This document shows, in pieces, positions 53,434 to 62,998 of a stretch of DNA of 64,000 bases (the first letter of the stretch is position 1; every line of letters begins with the position of its first letter). The stretch lies in assembly GCA_045536365.1 (NCBI GenBank), contig JAZSNL010000022.1, positions 159,621-223,620 on the forward strand, in the 5' to 3' direction. The notes under the pieces are model-generated. The model ran no database searches. It had not been told where the DNA came from and was given only the letters and a program-made list of their open reading frames with translations. Source of the stretch: JAZSNL01 sp045536365. GTDB lineage: Bacteria; Bacillota_I; Bacilli_A; ML615J-28; CAG-313. Made by a program: the position numbers and the translations under genes.

Positions 53434-56008
53434 ATTTTTTCTTACCCTTTAAAATATTTAAAGGTTTTAATTTCTTTAAATAAATAAGTGGAATTATTGA
53501 AGATACAATACTTATAATAAACACTAAAGTTAAATCAAAAGATACAATACTAGGAATAAGAGTAATAACTTCTAAACCAAAAATTCTAATAGTTAAGAAA
53601 TCTTCAAAAGCAATTATCAATAAATTATTAGTTAAGATACTTACTAAGTAAATACCTAATATTGATAATATACTTACACCTAAACCTATTAAAGCTATTT
53701 GAACTATAAATATTCTACCTATATCAAATACTTTTGTTCCTAATGCTTTTAAAACACCAATTTCATAAATATTTTTATTTATTGTATTAATACCATATAA
53801 TACAATATGAGCAAAACTAACAACACATAATATCCCCGCAATCAAATAACAAAAACCTTTAAAAATTTCTAAGATTGTATTAATAACAGGAACAACTGCT
53901 GTATCAACAGTTCTGATATTTAAATCACGTTCATCAATTACTTCATAAATTAAATCTTTTTGACTAGTATTACTAAAAGTTAATCCATAAACATGATATT
54001 CAAAATTATATAATGGTGTTAATAATTCATTAGAAAAATATGATTGTGAAGAAAGTTTTGTAACAAATACTTCTATTTCTGAAATACATTCTTTTGTCGG
54101 ATCATTATCAACATATTTTTTTAATTTAAAACTATGAGGAACAAATTCATTAAGATTACTTACATTGTACATTGTTCCAAACATTTGATTATATGCAATG
54201 TAATTAATTATTACTTCATTTCCTTTTAAACTATTAGTAAGAGTTAATGAATATCCATAATTTGTTGAAGCAGGTTCTTTTATTTCTCCATCTTTTTCAA
54301 CAAAGAAGCTATTTAAATCAATCTTAGAATGATATTTTGATAATTTTTCAATTGGATTATCACAGAAAATATATCCTACCGCAAGATTATTAAATACTTC
54401 AGTTACAAATTCATTAAATAATCCGTTTTCAAAATTATCATTAAAGAATTCATCAGTACTTTTCTTTTCTTTTTTATATGTTTTGCCCATATCAATAATT
54501 TCTTGATATCTTTCTTTATATCCTGTATAAATAACAGCACCTACATTAGAATTTTTCTTCATAAGTCCTTCGTAGTCAGTATATGAATATGAGCTTAAGT
54601 TCATAATACTATCTGCCATATAATCAGTAATAATAAGTTTTTTATTACCAAGTTCAATATCACCAGATAATATATTTAAATTTCCATCTATTCCATATAA
54701 ATCAATTAAATAATCTATATCACATTGTAATGTTCCAAATGTTCCTATGGCATTATGATATTTAAAAAATGCTGAAGTACGATTATGTTTATCAAAGTCA
54801 ATTCCTGATGTTCCAACACCAAGTGTGTAATTATATAATTGATAAATTTTACCTTCATATCCATTATCATAAAAAGCTTTGATATCATCATCTGTTATTC
54901 TACTAATCAAAGATGTTGATAATGTACCTTTTAGTGTCATATCCGATAAATTAATAGTACTTATATTATCAAGTGTATCAATATTTTTAACTGATTCATT
55001 ACCATTATAAGTTAATAATGTTTGAAAAACATAAAATAAACTAATAAATAATACGGTTATTAAAATCGTATAAATAATTCCATGTTTATTTTTTCTTGAA
55101 AACATATTAGACATTTTCAATGAATTTTTAAAACTTAAATGACTTGATCCTAATTCAAATTCTTTTTCTTCTTTATTTACTTCTTTTGTTGGAAAAAAAC
55201 CACCTTGTTTTTGAACTACTTTAAATTTACTATTTTTAACTTTTTCATTTAATAAATTAACTTCTTTTTTACTTAAATCTTTATGATGAGGTAACATTAC
55301 ATAATTATCACTAATCACAAAATCATTATTATATTCATTATTTCTTTCATGATCTTTAACAATAACACCATCTTGTAATTCAATAATACGATCAGCATAG
55401 TTTTCCGCATCTTCTAAATTATGTGAAACAATTAATACTAATTTATCTTTTGATTCTTCTTTTAAAATATCTAATATTTGTTTAGATGTTCTAAAATCTA
55501 AATTACCGGTAGGTTCATCACATAATAACATTTTAGGTTTCTTTATCAAACTTCTTGCGATGGCAACTCTTTGTTTTTGTCCACCACTTAATTCAGTAGG
55601 AAATTTATCTTCATTTCCTTCTAAATCGACTTTTTTAATAATTTCATCAAATAAACTATCATCTTCAATACCAGATATATTTAACGCAAGATTAATATTT
55701 TCTCTTATTGTTAATTCATCTAGTAATAAGAAATCTTGGAAAATAAATCCTAAATATGAACTACGATACTCTTGTAAATCCTTATCCTTCATTTTAGAAA
55801 AAGGATGACCATCTACTATAATATCACCTTTAGTAATATTATCTAAAGTACCTATCATATTAAGTAAAGTTGATTTACCACTTCCACTTTTACCAGTTAT
55901 AAAAATCATACCTTTACTTGGTAATAATAATGATACATCATTTACCGCAACACATACATTTTTACTATTCTTTTTATAAATCTTTGTTAAATTTTTAATT
56001 TCTATCAT
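53432..56008 (-). CDS. ABC-FtsX fusion transporter (MacB-like), second of pair
   Basis: 858 residues. The ATPase half (1-230) has Walker A GKSGSGKSTLLN, signature ELSGGQKQRVAIARS, Walker B MLLCDEPTGNLD and switch His in IVSHNLEDA. A linker follows, one helix (about 315-337), a large outer domain (about 340-715), and three C-terminal helices carrying the FtsX pattern (INKNIYEIGVLKALGTKVFDIG near 760). This is the four-helix MacB-type layout, used for export, lipoprotein release or peptide sensing, and not for import. It starts 8 bases after the preceding paralogue and likely pairs with it. Confidence 0.9.
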   Translation of the reverse strand: MIEIKNLTKIYKKNSKNVCVAVNDVSLLLPSKGMIFITGKSGSGKSTLLNMIGTLDNITKGDIIVDGHPFSKMKDKDLQEYRSSYLGFIFQDFLLLDELTIRENINLALNISGIEDDSLFDEIIKKVDLEGNEDKFPTELSGGQKQRVAIARSLIKKPKMLLCDEPTGNLDFRTSKQILDILKEESKDKLVLIVSHNLEDAENYADRIIELQDGVIVKDHERNNEYNNDFVISDNYVMLPHHKDLSKKEVNLLNEKVKNSKFKVVQKQGGFFPTKEVNKEEKEFELGSSHLSFKNSLKMSNMFSRKNKHGIIYTILITVLFISLFYVFQTLLTYNGNESVKNIDTLDNISTINLSDMTLKGTLSTSLISRITDDDIKAFYDNGYEGKIYQLYNYTLGVGTSGIDFDKHNRTSAFFKYHNAIGTFGTLQCDIDYLIDLYGIDGNLNILSGDIELGNKKLIITDYMADSIMNLSSYSYTDYEGLMKKNSNVGAVIYTGYKERYQEIIDMGKTYKKEKKSTDEFFNDNFENGLFNEFVTEVFNNLAVGYIFCDNPIEKLSKYHSKIDLNSFFVEKDGEIKEPASTNYGYSLTLTNSLKGNEVIINYIAYNQMFGTMYNVSNLNEFVPHSFKLKKYVDNDPTKECISEIEVFVTKLSSQSYFSNELLTPLYNFEYHVYGLTFSNTSQKDLIYEVIDERDLNIRTVDTAVVPVINTILEIFKGFCYLIAGILCVVSFAHIVLYGINTINKNIYEIGVLKALGTKVFDIGRIFIVQIALIGLGVSILSILGIYLVSILTNNLLIIAFEDFLTIRIFGLEVITLIPSIVSFDLTLVFIISIVSSIIPLIYLKKLKPLNILKGKKK

Positions 56009-56016
56009 TATTTCAC

Positions 56017-58665
56017 CTACTCTTTTGCACGAATAATATCAATAGGTTTTATTTTAAATAATAACATTTGCGGTATTACAAAAGATAAGAATGATATTAT
56101 AACAATATAAAATAAATCATTAATTACTAATTTTGGAATATAACTAATTAATACTAAATCATGTAAACTAACCTCTAATATCTTTTCAAAAGCAGAAATT
56201 AAAATAAAATTAGCTACATATTCACCTAAGAAAATACCAATATTTGCAACAATACAAATAGAAAGACAAACAATAATAGATTGTCTAATAAAAATTCTCA
56301 TTATATCTCTTCCTGATGCTCCTATTGCACGTAAAACACCTATATCATATTTATTCTTCTTAATACTAGAAATACCAATATTAATTAAGAAAATAAACAT
56401 AATTAATAAAAAGAAAAGTTCAATAAATAAGAAGAAATCATCAAATACTTCTAATACTCTATTAATAGTTCCCATCTTTGTAGCATCAACAGAATTAATT
56501 AAAAAACCTCTTTCATCCGCTACCATTGATACAGCAGAAATATTATCTTGATTATCTAATATCATCCCATATTCAATAACATCATATTGATATAAATCAA
56601 AATTATCATCAACTTCAATAATACCTTTAGTATTTCCCGGAATTACTCCTACTATTTTATATTGTTTTTCACATATTAAATTATTACTATTATAATTTTC
56701 ATAAAAAGAAACTACTACATCACATGGAGTAAATTCACTAATACTAGTATAAGATGTACCAAACATTTGATTATAAAAACTTAATCCTAAGACAATTTCA
56801 TTTTCTTTTAAATCACCTACATACTTAGCATATGATGGATATGCTTTATTAAATAAATCATCATCCATAAATATACAAGTAGCGCTTGTAAAATAATTTT
56901 TTTCATCATCTATTTCAAATCTTATACCACTAATACCAATATAATTTCTAAAATCCTTATTAATTAAAGTATCTTTATAATTATCAACAATACTATATCC
57001 ATATCCTAAATATGTTAAAGCATTTGCAAGAAAATCATTATATAATTCATTATCAATTAATTCATCATATAAATTTCCTAAATCAACATCATTAAAAGCA
57101 TCTTCATACATTTTAATAATTTCATCATACTTTTCTTCATAATCAGTATCAAATACACCATTTATATACCCTTGTTTATAACTTCCACTGTAATATTCAC
57201 CAATAATATCATCATATTTTAACTCTTTATTTTTGTAAAAAATCAATGAATCAGCTAAATAATCAGGAATAACAACCCCATAATCCTTACCTTCAAGACT
57301 TCCAGCAAGCATATTTAACTCTCCATCAACTCCATATAAAGAAACTAAATATTCTTTACTACAGTTAATAACACCTAATGTTTCAGTTGCATAAAACATT
57401 GAAAAAATACGAGATACTGATATTGCACTTTCATTATCAACTTTATTACTAGAACTACTTGCAAAGATAAAAGTATTATTATACTTTTTATAAACATTTC
57501 CTTTATATCCATTATCATAGAAAGCTTGAATATCTTCATCAGTAACTTTATATAAACTACCTAAAGCAATATTATGATCTTCATTAAATGTTCCTTTTTG
57601 TAAAGGAATACAATTAATATCATATTTATTTAATATTTTAGATAATTCTTTATTACTATTAAAATTTAAAAAAGATTGGAATATCGCAAAACAAACAACT
57701 AATAATGATACTAAGAATACACTTATAGCAATACCAACTTTTTTATGTCTAAAAAAGATTTTAAACAATTTACTAATTGTCTTTCTTGACATTCTAGAAG
57801 AACTTAGTTGAACATTATTCATTTCTTGATTACTTTCAACAGTAGGATAAAAACGATTATCAACTTGTTTAAAAGTTAAATTATCATTTTTTTCTATTTC
57901 TTCATTTAAAATAATCAATTCATTACTACTTAAATCACGATAATGAGGTAAATATACAACATCATTTTCAATTCTAAACTCATTATTATAATTATCACTT
58001 CTTCTACGATCCCTAACAATTTGTCCATCATATAATTCAATTATACGATCTGCATAATTATTCGCATCAACCATATTATGTGATACAATAACAACTAATT
58101 TTTCAAGAGAAATTTTCTTTAAAATATTCAATATTTGACTTGATGTCTTATTATCTAAATTACCAGTAGGTTCATCACATAAAATAGCCTTAGAATCCTT
58201 TACCATTGCACGCGCAATCGCAATTCTTTGCTTTTGCCCTCCACTTAATTCACTAGGATATCTATCAGCATACATACTTAAATCAACTTGATTTAATACT
58301 TTATTAACACGTTCTTCATTTTCACTACTCGCAATATCTAAAGCAAGTTCAACATTTTCTTTAACAGTAAAATTATCAAGAACATGATAATCTTGAAAAA
58401 TAAATCCTACATAAGAACTTCGATACTTAGTTAAAGATCTACTACTTAATTTACTAAGAACATTACCATCAACAACAATTTCTCCTGAACTACATCTATC
58501 TAAACCTCCAAGTAAATTAAGAAGAGTACTTTTACCACTTCCACTTTTACCGATAATAAAAACCATACCTTTATCAGGTAGGGTAAGAGAAACATTGTTT
58601 ACAGCAACACAATCACTTTTATGTTTTATTTTATATCTTTTTGTTACATTTTTTAATACTATCAT
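56017..58665 (-). CDS. ABC-FtsX fusion transporter (MacB-like), first of pair
   Basis: 882 residues from the ATG at 58665; the frame opens with an upstream TTG, but GGGG lies before the ATG and the start MIVLKNVTKRYKIKH then aligns with its neighbour (MIEIKNLTKIYKKNS). The ATPase (1-230) has GKSGSGKSTLLNLLGGL, ELSGGQKQRIAIARA and ILCDEPTGNLDNKTS. After a linker come one helix, a large outer domain and three FtsX helices (KNKYDIGVLRAIGASGRDIM). It is about 50% alike by eye to the next gene; the two probably form a heterodimer. Placed among three binding-protein-like lipoproteins. Confidence 0.9.
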   Translation of the reverse strand: MIVLKNVTKRYKIKHKSDCVAVNNVSLTLPDKGMVFIIGKSGSGKSTLLNLLGGLDRCSSGEIVVDGNVLSKLSSRSLTKYRSSYVGFIFQDYHVLDNFTVKENVELALDIASSENEERVNKVLNQVDLSMYADRYPSELSGGQKQRIAIARAMVKDSKAILCDEPTGNLDNKTSSQILNILKKISLEKLVVIVSHNMVDANNYADRIIELYDGQIVRDRRRSDNYNNEFRIENDVVYLPHYRDLSSNELIILNEEIEKNDNLTFKQVDNRFYPTVESNQEMNNVQLSSSRMSRKTISKLFKIFFRHKKVGIAISVFLVSLLVVCFAIFQSFLNFNSNKELSKILNKYDINCIPLQKGTFNEDHNIALGSLYKVTDEDIQAFYDNGYKGNVYKKYNNTFIFASSSSNKVDNESAISVSRIFSMFYATETLGVINCSKEYLVSLYGVDGELNMLAGSLEGKDYGVVIPDYLADSLIFYKNKELKYDDIIGEYYSGSYKQGYINGVFDTDYEEKYDEIIKMYEDAFNDVDLGNLYDELIDNELYNDFLANALTYLGYGYSIVDNYKDTLINKDFRNYIGISGIRFEIDDEKNYFTSATCIFMDDDLFNKAYPSYAKYVGDLKENEIVLGLSFYNQMFGTSYTSISEFTPCDVVVSFYENYNSNNLICEKQYKIVGVIPGNTKGIIEVDDNFDLYQYDVIEYGMILDNQDNISAVSMVADERGFLINSVDATKMGTINRVLEVFDDFFLFIELFFLLIMFIFLINIGISSIKKNKYDIGVLRAIGASGRDIMRIFIRQSIIVCLSICIVANIGIFLGEYVANFILISAFEKILEVSLHDLVLISYIPKLVINDLFYIVIISFLSFVIPQMLLFKIKPIDIIRAKE

Positions 58666-58734
58666 TTCATTCCCCAATTAATACTTATTTTCATCCAAAT
58701 ATTATCATATTTTAAATAATTATTCAATTAAAAA

Positions 58735-58763
58735 AACAAAGATTATTAAAAATAATCTTTGTT
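58735..58763 (-). terminator. Terminator of binding protein 2 gene
   Basis: AACAAAGATTATT/AATAATCTTTGTT with a three-base loop and a T-run on the minus strand. Confidence 0.85.
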
Positions 58764-58773
58764 ATAAAATCTC

Positions 58774-60729
58774 TTATTGTAAATTCACATATTCTCCATT
58801 TACAATAAACACTTTTTTCCCTGATAAAGCAAGACACATAGCTCTGTATGTAAAATACTCACCTTTAAATTCAATTAGACTATTCTTATACACTTTCTCT
58901 AAAAAAGATACATAAAATCTTAGCCCTGATGGATTATGGTGTGTACTCCAATATTCCAAGAACCCATTAACACTATTATTAGCCACAAATGTGTCAAGAG
59001 CTATATCGTAATCACCTTGAGTAAGTTTATAATAAACATCAGAATCATCCAATTTATTTAGATTAAAAACAATTTGAACATTAGGATAAATCTTTTGCGA
59101 ATTAAATAGTTTTTGATATTGTTCAAAAGTTTCTTCAATATTAGATGAAGGGAAAGTATCCTTTTTTGGATAGATAACTTCAAGTTCTATCTTAAACTGT
59201 TCTTCGGAAGAAAAATAGCCTTTCTCATATAAATCATTTAAAGATTTAACATAATACTCTAAAGCTAAATCTACATTATATACATTTGTTTCTTGTTCTC
59301 TAGGATATAAAAGATGATTTATACTATCAGTTATACTATTAGGTTTAATAACATAATCACATGAATTATAAAAATCACCAAACAATTCTTCCCTATTAAC
59401 ACCATAATATAACGCTTTTCTAAAATTTTGATTATATAAAATAGGTTGTTTTTCCTCAACAAAACCTGTTAAATTAATACGCAATCCATATATTTCATGA
59501 TCTATTTTTAAAACATTTTCATCCTTTTGAAAATATTCCTGATAATCCTCAGCATTAACTTTCATGTAGTCAATAAATCCCTCATCTAACATATTTTTTG
59601 CTTCTTCATATGTTTCAACAAAATAAACTTCAATTCTATCAAAAGATCTACTTACTCCCTTGCAAACATAAAAAGGATTTTTTTCATACACAACTACATT
59701 TTCTTCTTGATATTTAAAAGCATATTCAGCCATTGCTTTATGTTCAACATTTTCAACATCATGCATGTATTTAGTTGGAGCATAATATGGACTAGTAAAT
59801 TCAGATTTAACCTCTTCAACAGTCATTTCTCTTTTATATTCAAATATAATCGCCTTTTCTTCATAATTATATGATAGTCCTACATCGTCTCGTGAACATT
59901 CACCTTTATAATATTCATAAACATTCACGATTTTATTAAATGGATACATATAATTTTCTATACCATATTCATAAGTTTCAATAAAATCTTCAAATAAAAT
60001 CTCTGTTCCATCAGAATATTTAAATCCCTCTTTAATATAAACTTTCCATTTTGTTCCCATTTCATCCACTTTAATTGGATCTCCTTCTACAAAATATGGA
60101 ACTAATTTATAATTTGAAAAATCATCGGTATACTCATAACTGTATAATCCTTTATATAAAAGATCATAATGTAAACTTCTAATAAAGGAATCTTTTTCTT
60201 TATTTAATACAACGTATCTAAAGACATTTTCACCTCTAAATTTAGAATATAATTCATAGTCAGGACGATTTAAAGCAACAGGATATTCAATTCTATCACT
60301 TAAAACAAACAAATCAACTGTACTATAGAAAGGAACGACAATAGTTTTATCCATGAAGAAATCTACCATTTTTGAAGAAAGTTCAATTACCTCTTCATCA
60401 GTTAAATTAGAAAAATCATAAAACTTTCCTTTATCTCCGCCTGCTAAGTTAGCTATTTTTTCATATTTTGCAGTTAATTCTAAATTTCCTTTTACTGGTA
60501 AAGATAAATCATATTCTTCATTATTTTCTTTATTTACCCAACATTTGAATTCATAATATTCAATTTCAGGAACTTCAATATCTTCAACTTTTTCTTTTTC
60601 TCTTACAATACTTGTTTTATATAACTCTTCATCAATATAATATTTAATTTCATATTCTTTTACTTCATTACATGAAATAAGTAAAAAAGATAATATTAAT
60701 GTAATTAATAATAAAAATGTCTTTTTCAT
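58774..60729 (-). CDS. InlB-repeat / family-5 solute-binding lipoprotein 2
   Basis: 651 residues. Lipobox LISC (Cys20), one InlB-type repeat (about 24-92, YEFKCWVNKEN) and a family-5 binding domain (VDEMGTKWKVYIKEGFKYSD, NFRKALYYGVNREELF). The first 115 residues are nearly identical to those of the paralogue starting at 62885, while later parts differ much more. GGAAGTGAG precedes the ATG. It has its own repeat-containing promoter region and terminator, so its expression can be set apart from the others. Ligand unknown. Confidence 0.88.
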   Translation of the reverse strand: MKKTFLLLITLILSFLLISCNEVKEYEIKYYIDEELYKTSIVREKEKVEDIEVPEIEYYEFKCWVNKENNEEYDLSLPVKGNLELTAKYEKIANLAGGDKGKFYDFSNLTDEEVIELSSKMVDFFMDKTIVVPFYSTVDLFVLSDRIEYPVALNRPDYELYSKFRGENVFRYVVLNKEKDSFIRSLHYDLLYKGLYSYEYTDDFSNYKLVPYFVEGDPIKVDEMGTKWKVYIKEGFKYSDGTEILFEDFIETYEYGIENYMYPFNKIVNVYEYYKGECSRDDVGLSYNYEEKAIIFEYKREMTVEEVKSEFTSPYYAPTKYMHDVENVEHKAMAEYAFKYQEENVVVYEKNPFYVCKGVSRSFDRIEVYFVETYEEAKNMLDEGFIDYMKVNAEDYQEYFQKDENVLKIDHEIYGLRINLTGFVEEKQPILYNQNFRKALYYGVNREELFGDFYNSCDYVIKPNSITDSINHLLYPREQETNVYNVDLALEYYVKSLNDLYEKGYFSSEEQFKIELEVIYPKKDTFPSSNIEETFEQYQKLFNSQKIYPNVQIVFNLNKLDDSDVYYKLTQGDYDIALDTFVANNSVNGFLEYWSTHHNPSGLRFYVSFLEKVYKNSLIEFKGEYFTYRAMCLALSGKKVFIVNGEYVNLQ

Positions 60730-60760
60730 AATCTCACTTCCTTTATATATTAATATAACT

Positions 60761-60800
60761 ATATTATATTATATTATATTATACTATGTTATGTTATGTT
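60761..60800. repeat. Pentanucleotide repeat, eight units
   Basis: Four ATATT units, one ATACT and three ATGTT units in tandem. On the minus strand they create overlapping TATAAT boxes downstream of TATACA. The other copy has five units. Confidence 0.85.
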
Positions 60801-60830
60801 GTGTATAGTAATTTACTCTAGAATATAAAA

Positions 60831-60853
60831 AGTAGACAGTAATACTGTCTACT
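60831..60853 (-). terminator. Terminator of binding protein 3 gene
   Basis: AGTAGACAGT/ACTGTCTACT with a three-base loop, followed on the minus strand by TTTTTATATT. Confidence 0.75.
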
Positions 60854-60911
60854 ATAATCATAGTTTTACAGAATATTATGAAAAATAATCTTTGCTTCAA
60901 CAAACAATTTA

Positions 60912-62885
60912 TTATTCTTCATCAATTATCACATATTTGTATCTACCATTTACAATATAAACATCAGAAATAGATGGAGGCAATGCAAAACATAACGTTT
61001 CATAAACAAAATATTCACCTTTAAACTCAATTAAATTATCTTTATATACATCATATGTTAATGGAGTCATAAAAATTGAACCACTAGAAGTAATGCTAAA
61101 CGCCCAATGACCTAAAACAGAGCTAACCATTCTGTTACTATAGAGATCATAAAAAATTATATCATAATCACCCATGAAGAATTTCTTATGAAAAAATTCA
61201 TAAAAATCTTCCATTTTTTTCTCAATAAATGAAATTTCTATATTTGGAAATATTTCTTGTGAATTGAATAATTCTTCATATCGACCAAAAACTTCTTCAA
61301 AATTAAAATCAAAATAATACGCAACTTCCAATTCAATAGTTAATGATTCATCTGATGAAAAATATCCTTTTTTACTTAAATCTTTTAATGATTGTATATA
61401 ATAATCCAACGCTAATTCCGCATCATATACATCAACATCTTCTTTTATAGGATACAAGACTCGATAATAAGAATCTAAATAACTATTTGGCATAAGCATT
61501 CTGTGACAAGGATTGAATGAATCACTATATAATGAATTTCGATCAATTCCATAATATAAAGCTTTTCTAAAGTTTTGATTATATAATATAGGTTCTTCTT
61601 CTTGAATATGTTTATTTAAATTAATATACAATCCATATACTTTATTATCTATTTTTAAAACATCTTTATCTTGATTAAAATAATCATAATACAAATCATC
61701 TGGAACCTCCATATAATCTACAAGACCTTTTTCAAACATTGCTATGGCCTCTTCATCAGTATCAACCAAATAAATTTCTATTTTACTAAAAGTTCTATTT
61801 ACCCCTTTTGAAATATAATAAGGATTTTTTTCATAAGTTATCACGCCATTTTCATAAGATTTAAGTATGTATTCTGATGAAAACTTATAACCAGAAAAAT
61901 CAACATTTTCCTCTAACAATATATAGGGTGTAGGGGCAAACAAAGGATCTGTTAAATAATCCTTTACCCATTTTATTGTTTTTGTCGTATCAAATTCGAA
62001 AGTTATAGATTTTTCTTCATAATTATAAGATATTCCAACCTCATCTCTTGTGCATTCTCCATTCCTATATTCTGTCACATTAGCAAAAAATAAACCACGT
62101 AGCGTGCTATTTAAATTAGCTTCATAAGCAGCGACAAAATCTTCAAACAAAACATCAGTTCCATCAGAATGTTTAAATCCTTCTTGAATATAAACTTTCC
62201 ATTTTTTACCTTCTTCGTCCACTTTAATTGGATCACCATCTGCAAAATATGGAACTAATTTATTACTTAGTAAATCCTCATTATATTCGTAACTATACAA
62301 ACCTTTATACGCAAAACTTCCATTCAGATAACGTTCGTATGAGTAATTTAAATTTTTTCTTTTTTCTACATATCTAAATACATCTTCTCCACTGAATTTG
62401 GAATACAATTCATAATCTTCATATTCTAAAGATACCGGATATTCGATCCTATCACTTAAAGCAAATAAATCTACTGTGCTATAAAAAGGAACTGTAATGA
62501 CTTTATCTAATAAAAAGTTTTCTAATTTTTCAGCTACTTCAAACATTTCTTCATCAGTTAAATTAGAAAAATCATAAATCTTTCCTTCATCTCCACCTGC
62601 TAAATTAGCTATTTTTTCATATTTTGCAGTTAATTCTAAATTTCCTTTTACTGGTAAAGATAAATCATATTCTTCATTATTTTCTTTATTTATCCAACAT
62701 TTGAATTCATAATATTCAATTTCAGGAACTTCAATATCTTCAACTTTTTCTTTTTCTTTTACAATACTTGTTTTATATAACTCTTCACCAATATAATATT
62801 TAATTTCATATTCTTTTACTTCATTACATGAAATAAGTAAAAAAGATAATATTAATGTAATTAATAATAAAAATGTCTTTTTCAT
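60912..62885 (-). CDS. InlB-repeat / family-5 solute-binding lipoprotein 3
   Basis: 657 residues. Same plan as its two paralogues: lipobox LISC (Cys20), InlB-type repeat (about 24-92, YEFKCWINKEN), the shared junction YEKIANLAGGD, then the family-5 binding domain (VDEEGKKWKVYIQEGFKHSD, NFRKALYYGIDRNSLY). The N-terminal 115 residues match paralogue 2 with only a few changes, and the binding domain is clearly more different, so ligand choice may differ. GGAAGTGAA precedes the ATG. Confidence 0.88.
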   Translation of the reverse strand: MKKTFLLLITLILSFLLISCNEVKEYEIKYYIGEELYKTSIVKEKEKVEDIEVPEIEYYEFKCWINKENNEEYDLSLPVKGNLELTAKYEKIANLAGGDEGKIYDFSNLTDEEMFEVAEKLENFLLDKVITVPFYSTVDLFALSDRIEYPVSLEYEDYELYSKFSGEDVFRYVEKRKNLNYSYERYLNGSFAYKGLYSYEYNEDLLSNKLVPYFADGDPIKVDEEGKKWKVYIQEGFKHSDGTDVLFEDFVAAYEANLNSTLRGLFFANVTEYRNGECTRDEVGISYNYEEKSITFEFDTTKTIKWVKDYLTDPLFAPTPYILLEENVDFSGYKFSSEYILKSYENGVITYEKNPYYISKGVNRTFSKIEIYLVDTDEEAIAMFEKGLVDYMEVPDDLYYDYFNQDKDVLKIDNKVYGLYINLNKHIQEEEPILYNQNFRKALYYGIDRNSLYSDSFNPCHRMLMPNSYLDSYYRVLYPIKEDVDVYDAELALDYYIQSLKDLSKKGYFSSDESLTIELEVAYYFDFNFEEVFGRYEELFNSQEIFPNIEISFIEKKMEDFYEFFHKKFFMGDYDIIFYDLYSNRMVSSVLGHWAFSITSSGSIFMTPLTYDVYKDNLIEFKGEYFVYETLCFALPPSISDVYIVNGRYKYVIIDEE

Positions 62886-62916
62886 AATTTCACTTCCTTT
62901 ATATATTAATATAACT

Positions 62917-62941
62917 ATATTATATTATACTATATTATGTT
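62917..62941. repeat. Pentanucleotide repeat, five units
   Basis: ATATT, ATATT, ATACT, ATATT, ATGTT in tandem in the promoter region of binding protein 3; three units fewer than copy 1. Confidence 0.85.
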
Positions 62942-62971
62942 GTGTATAGTAATTTACTCTAGAATATAAAA

Positions 62972-62994
62972 AGTAGACAGTAATACTGTCTACT
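62972..62994 (-). terminator. Terminator of the last membrane protein gene
   Basis: AGTAGACAGT/ACTGTCTACT with a T-run on the minus strand, 4 bases beyond the stop codon at 62999. Confidence 0.8.
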
Positions 62995-62998
62995 ATAA

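Larger units (their letters stand above)
60730..60860. repeat. Duplicated promoter-terminator block, copy 1
   Basis: This block, reading from the gene start outward, matches 62886-63003 almost base for base apart from the number of pentanucleotide units. It holds the ribosome site, an AT-rich promoter and a terminator. It shows that the two binding-protein genes come from a recent tandem duplication. Confidence 0.85.

Noticed and set aside
53432..58665. Bacitracin-type BceAB resistance module
   Set aside because: BceA and BceB are separate genes with a two-component system nearby; here the ATPase and permease are fused and no sensor kinase is present.
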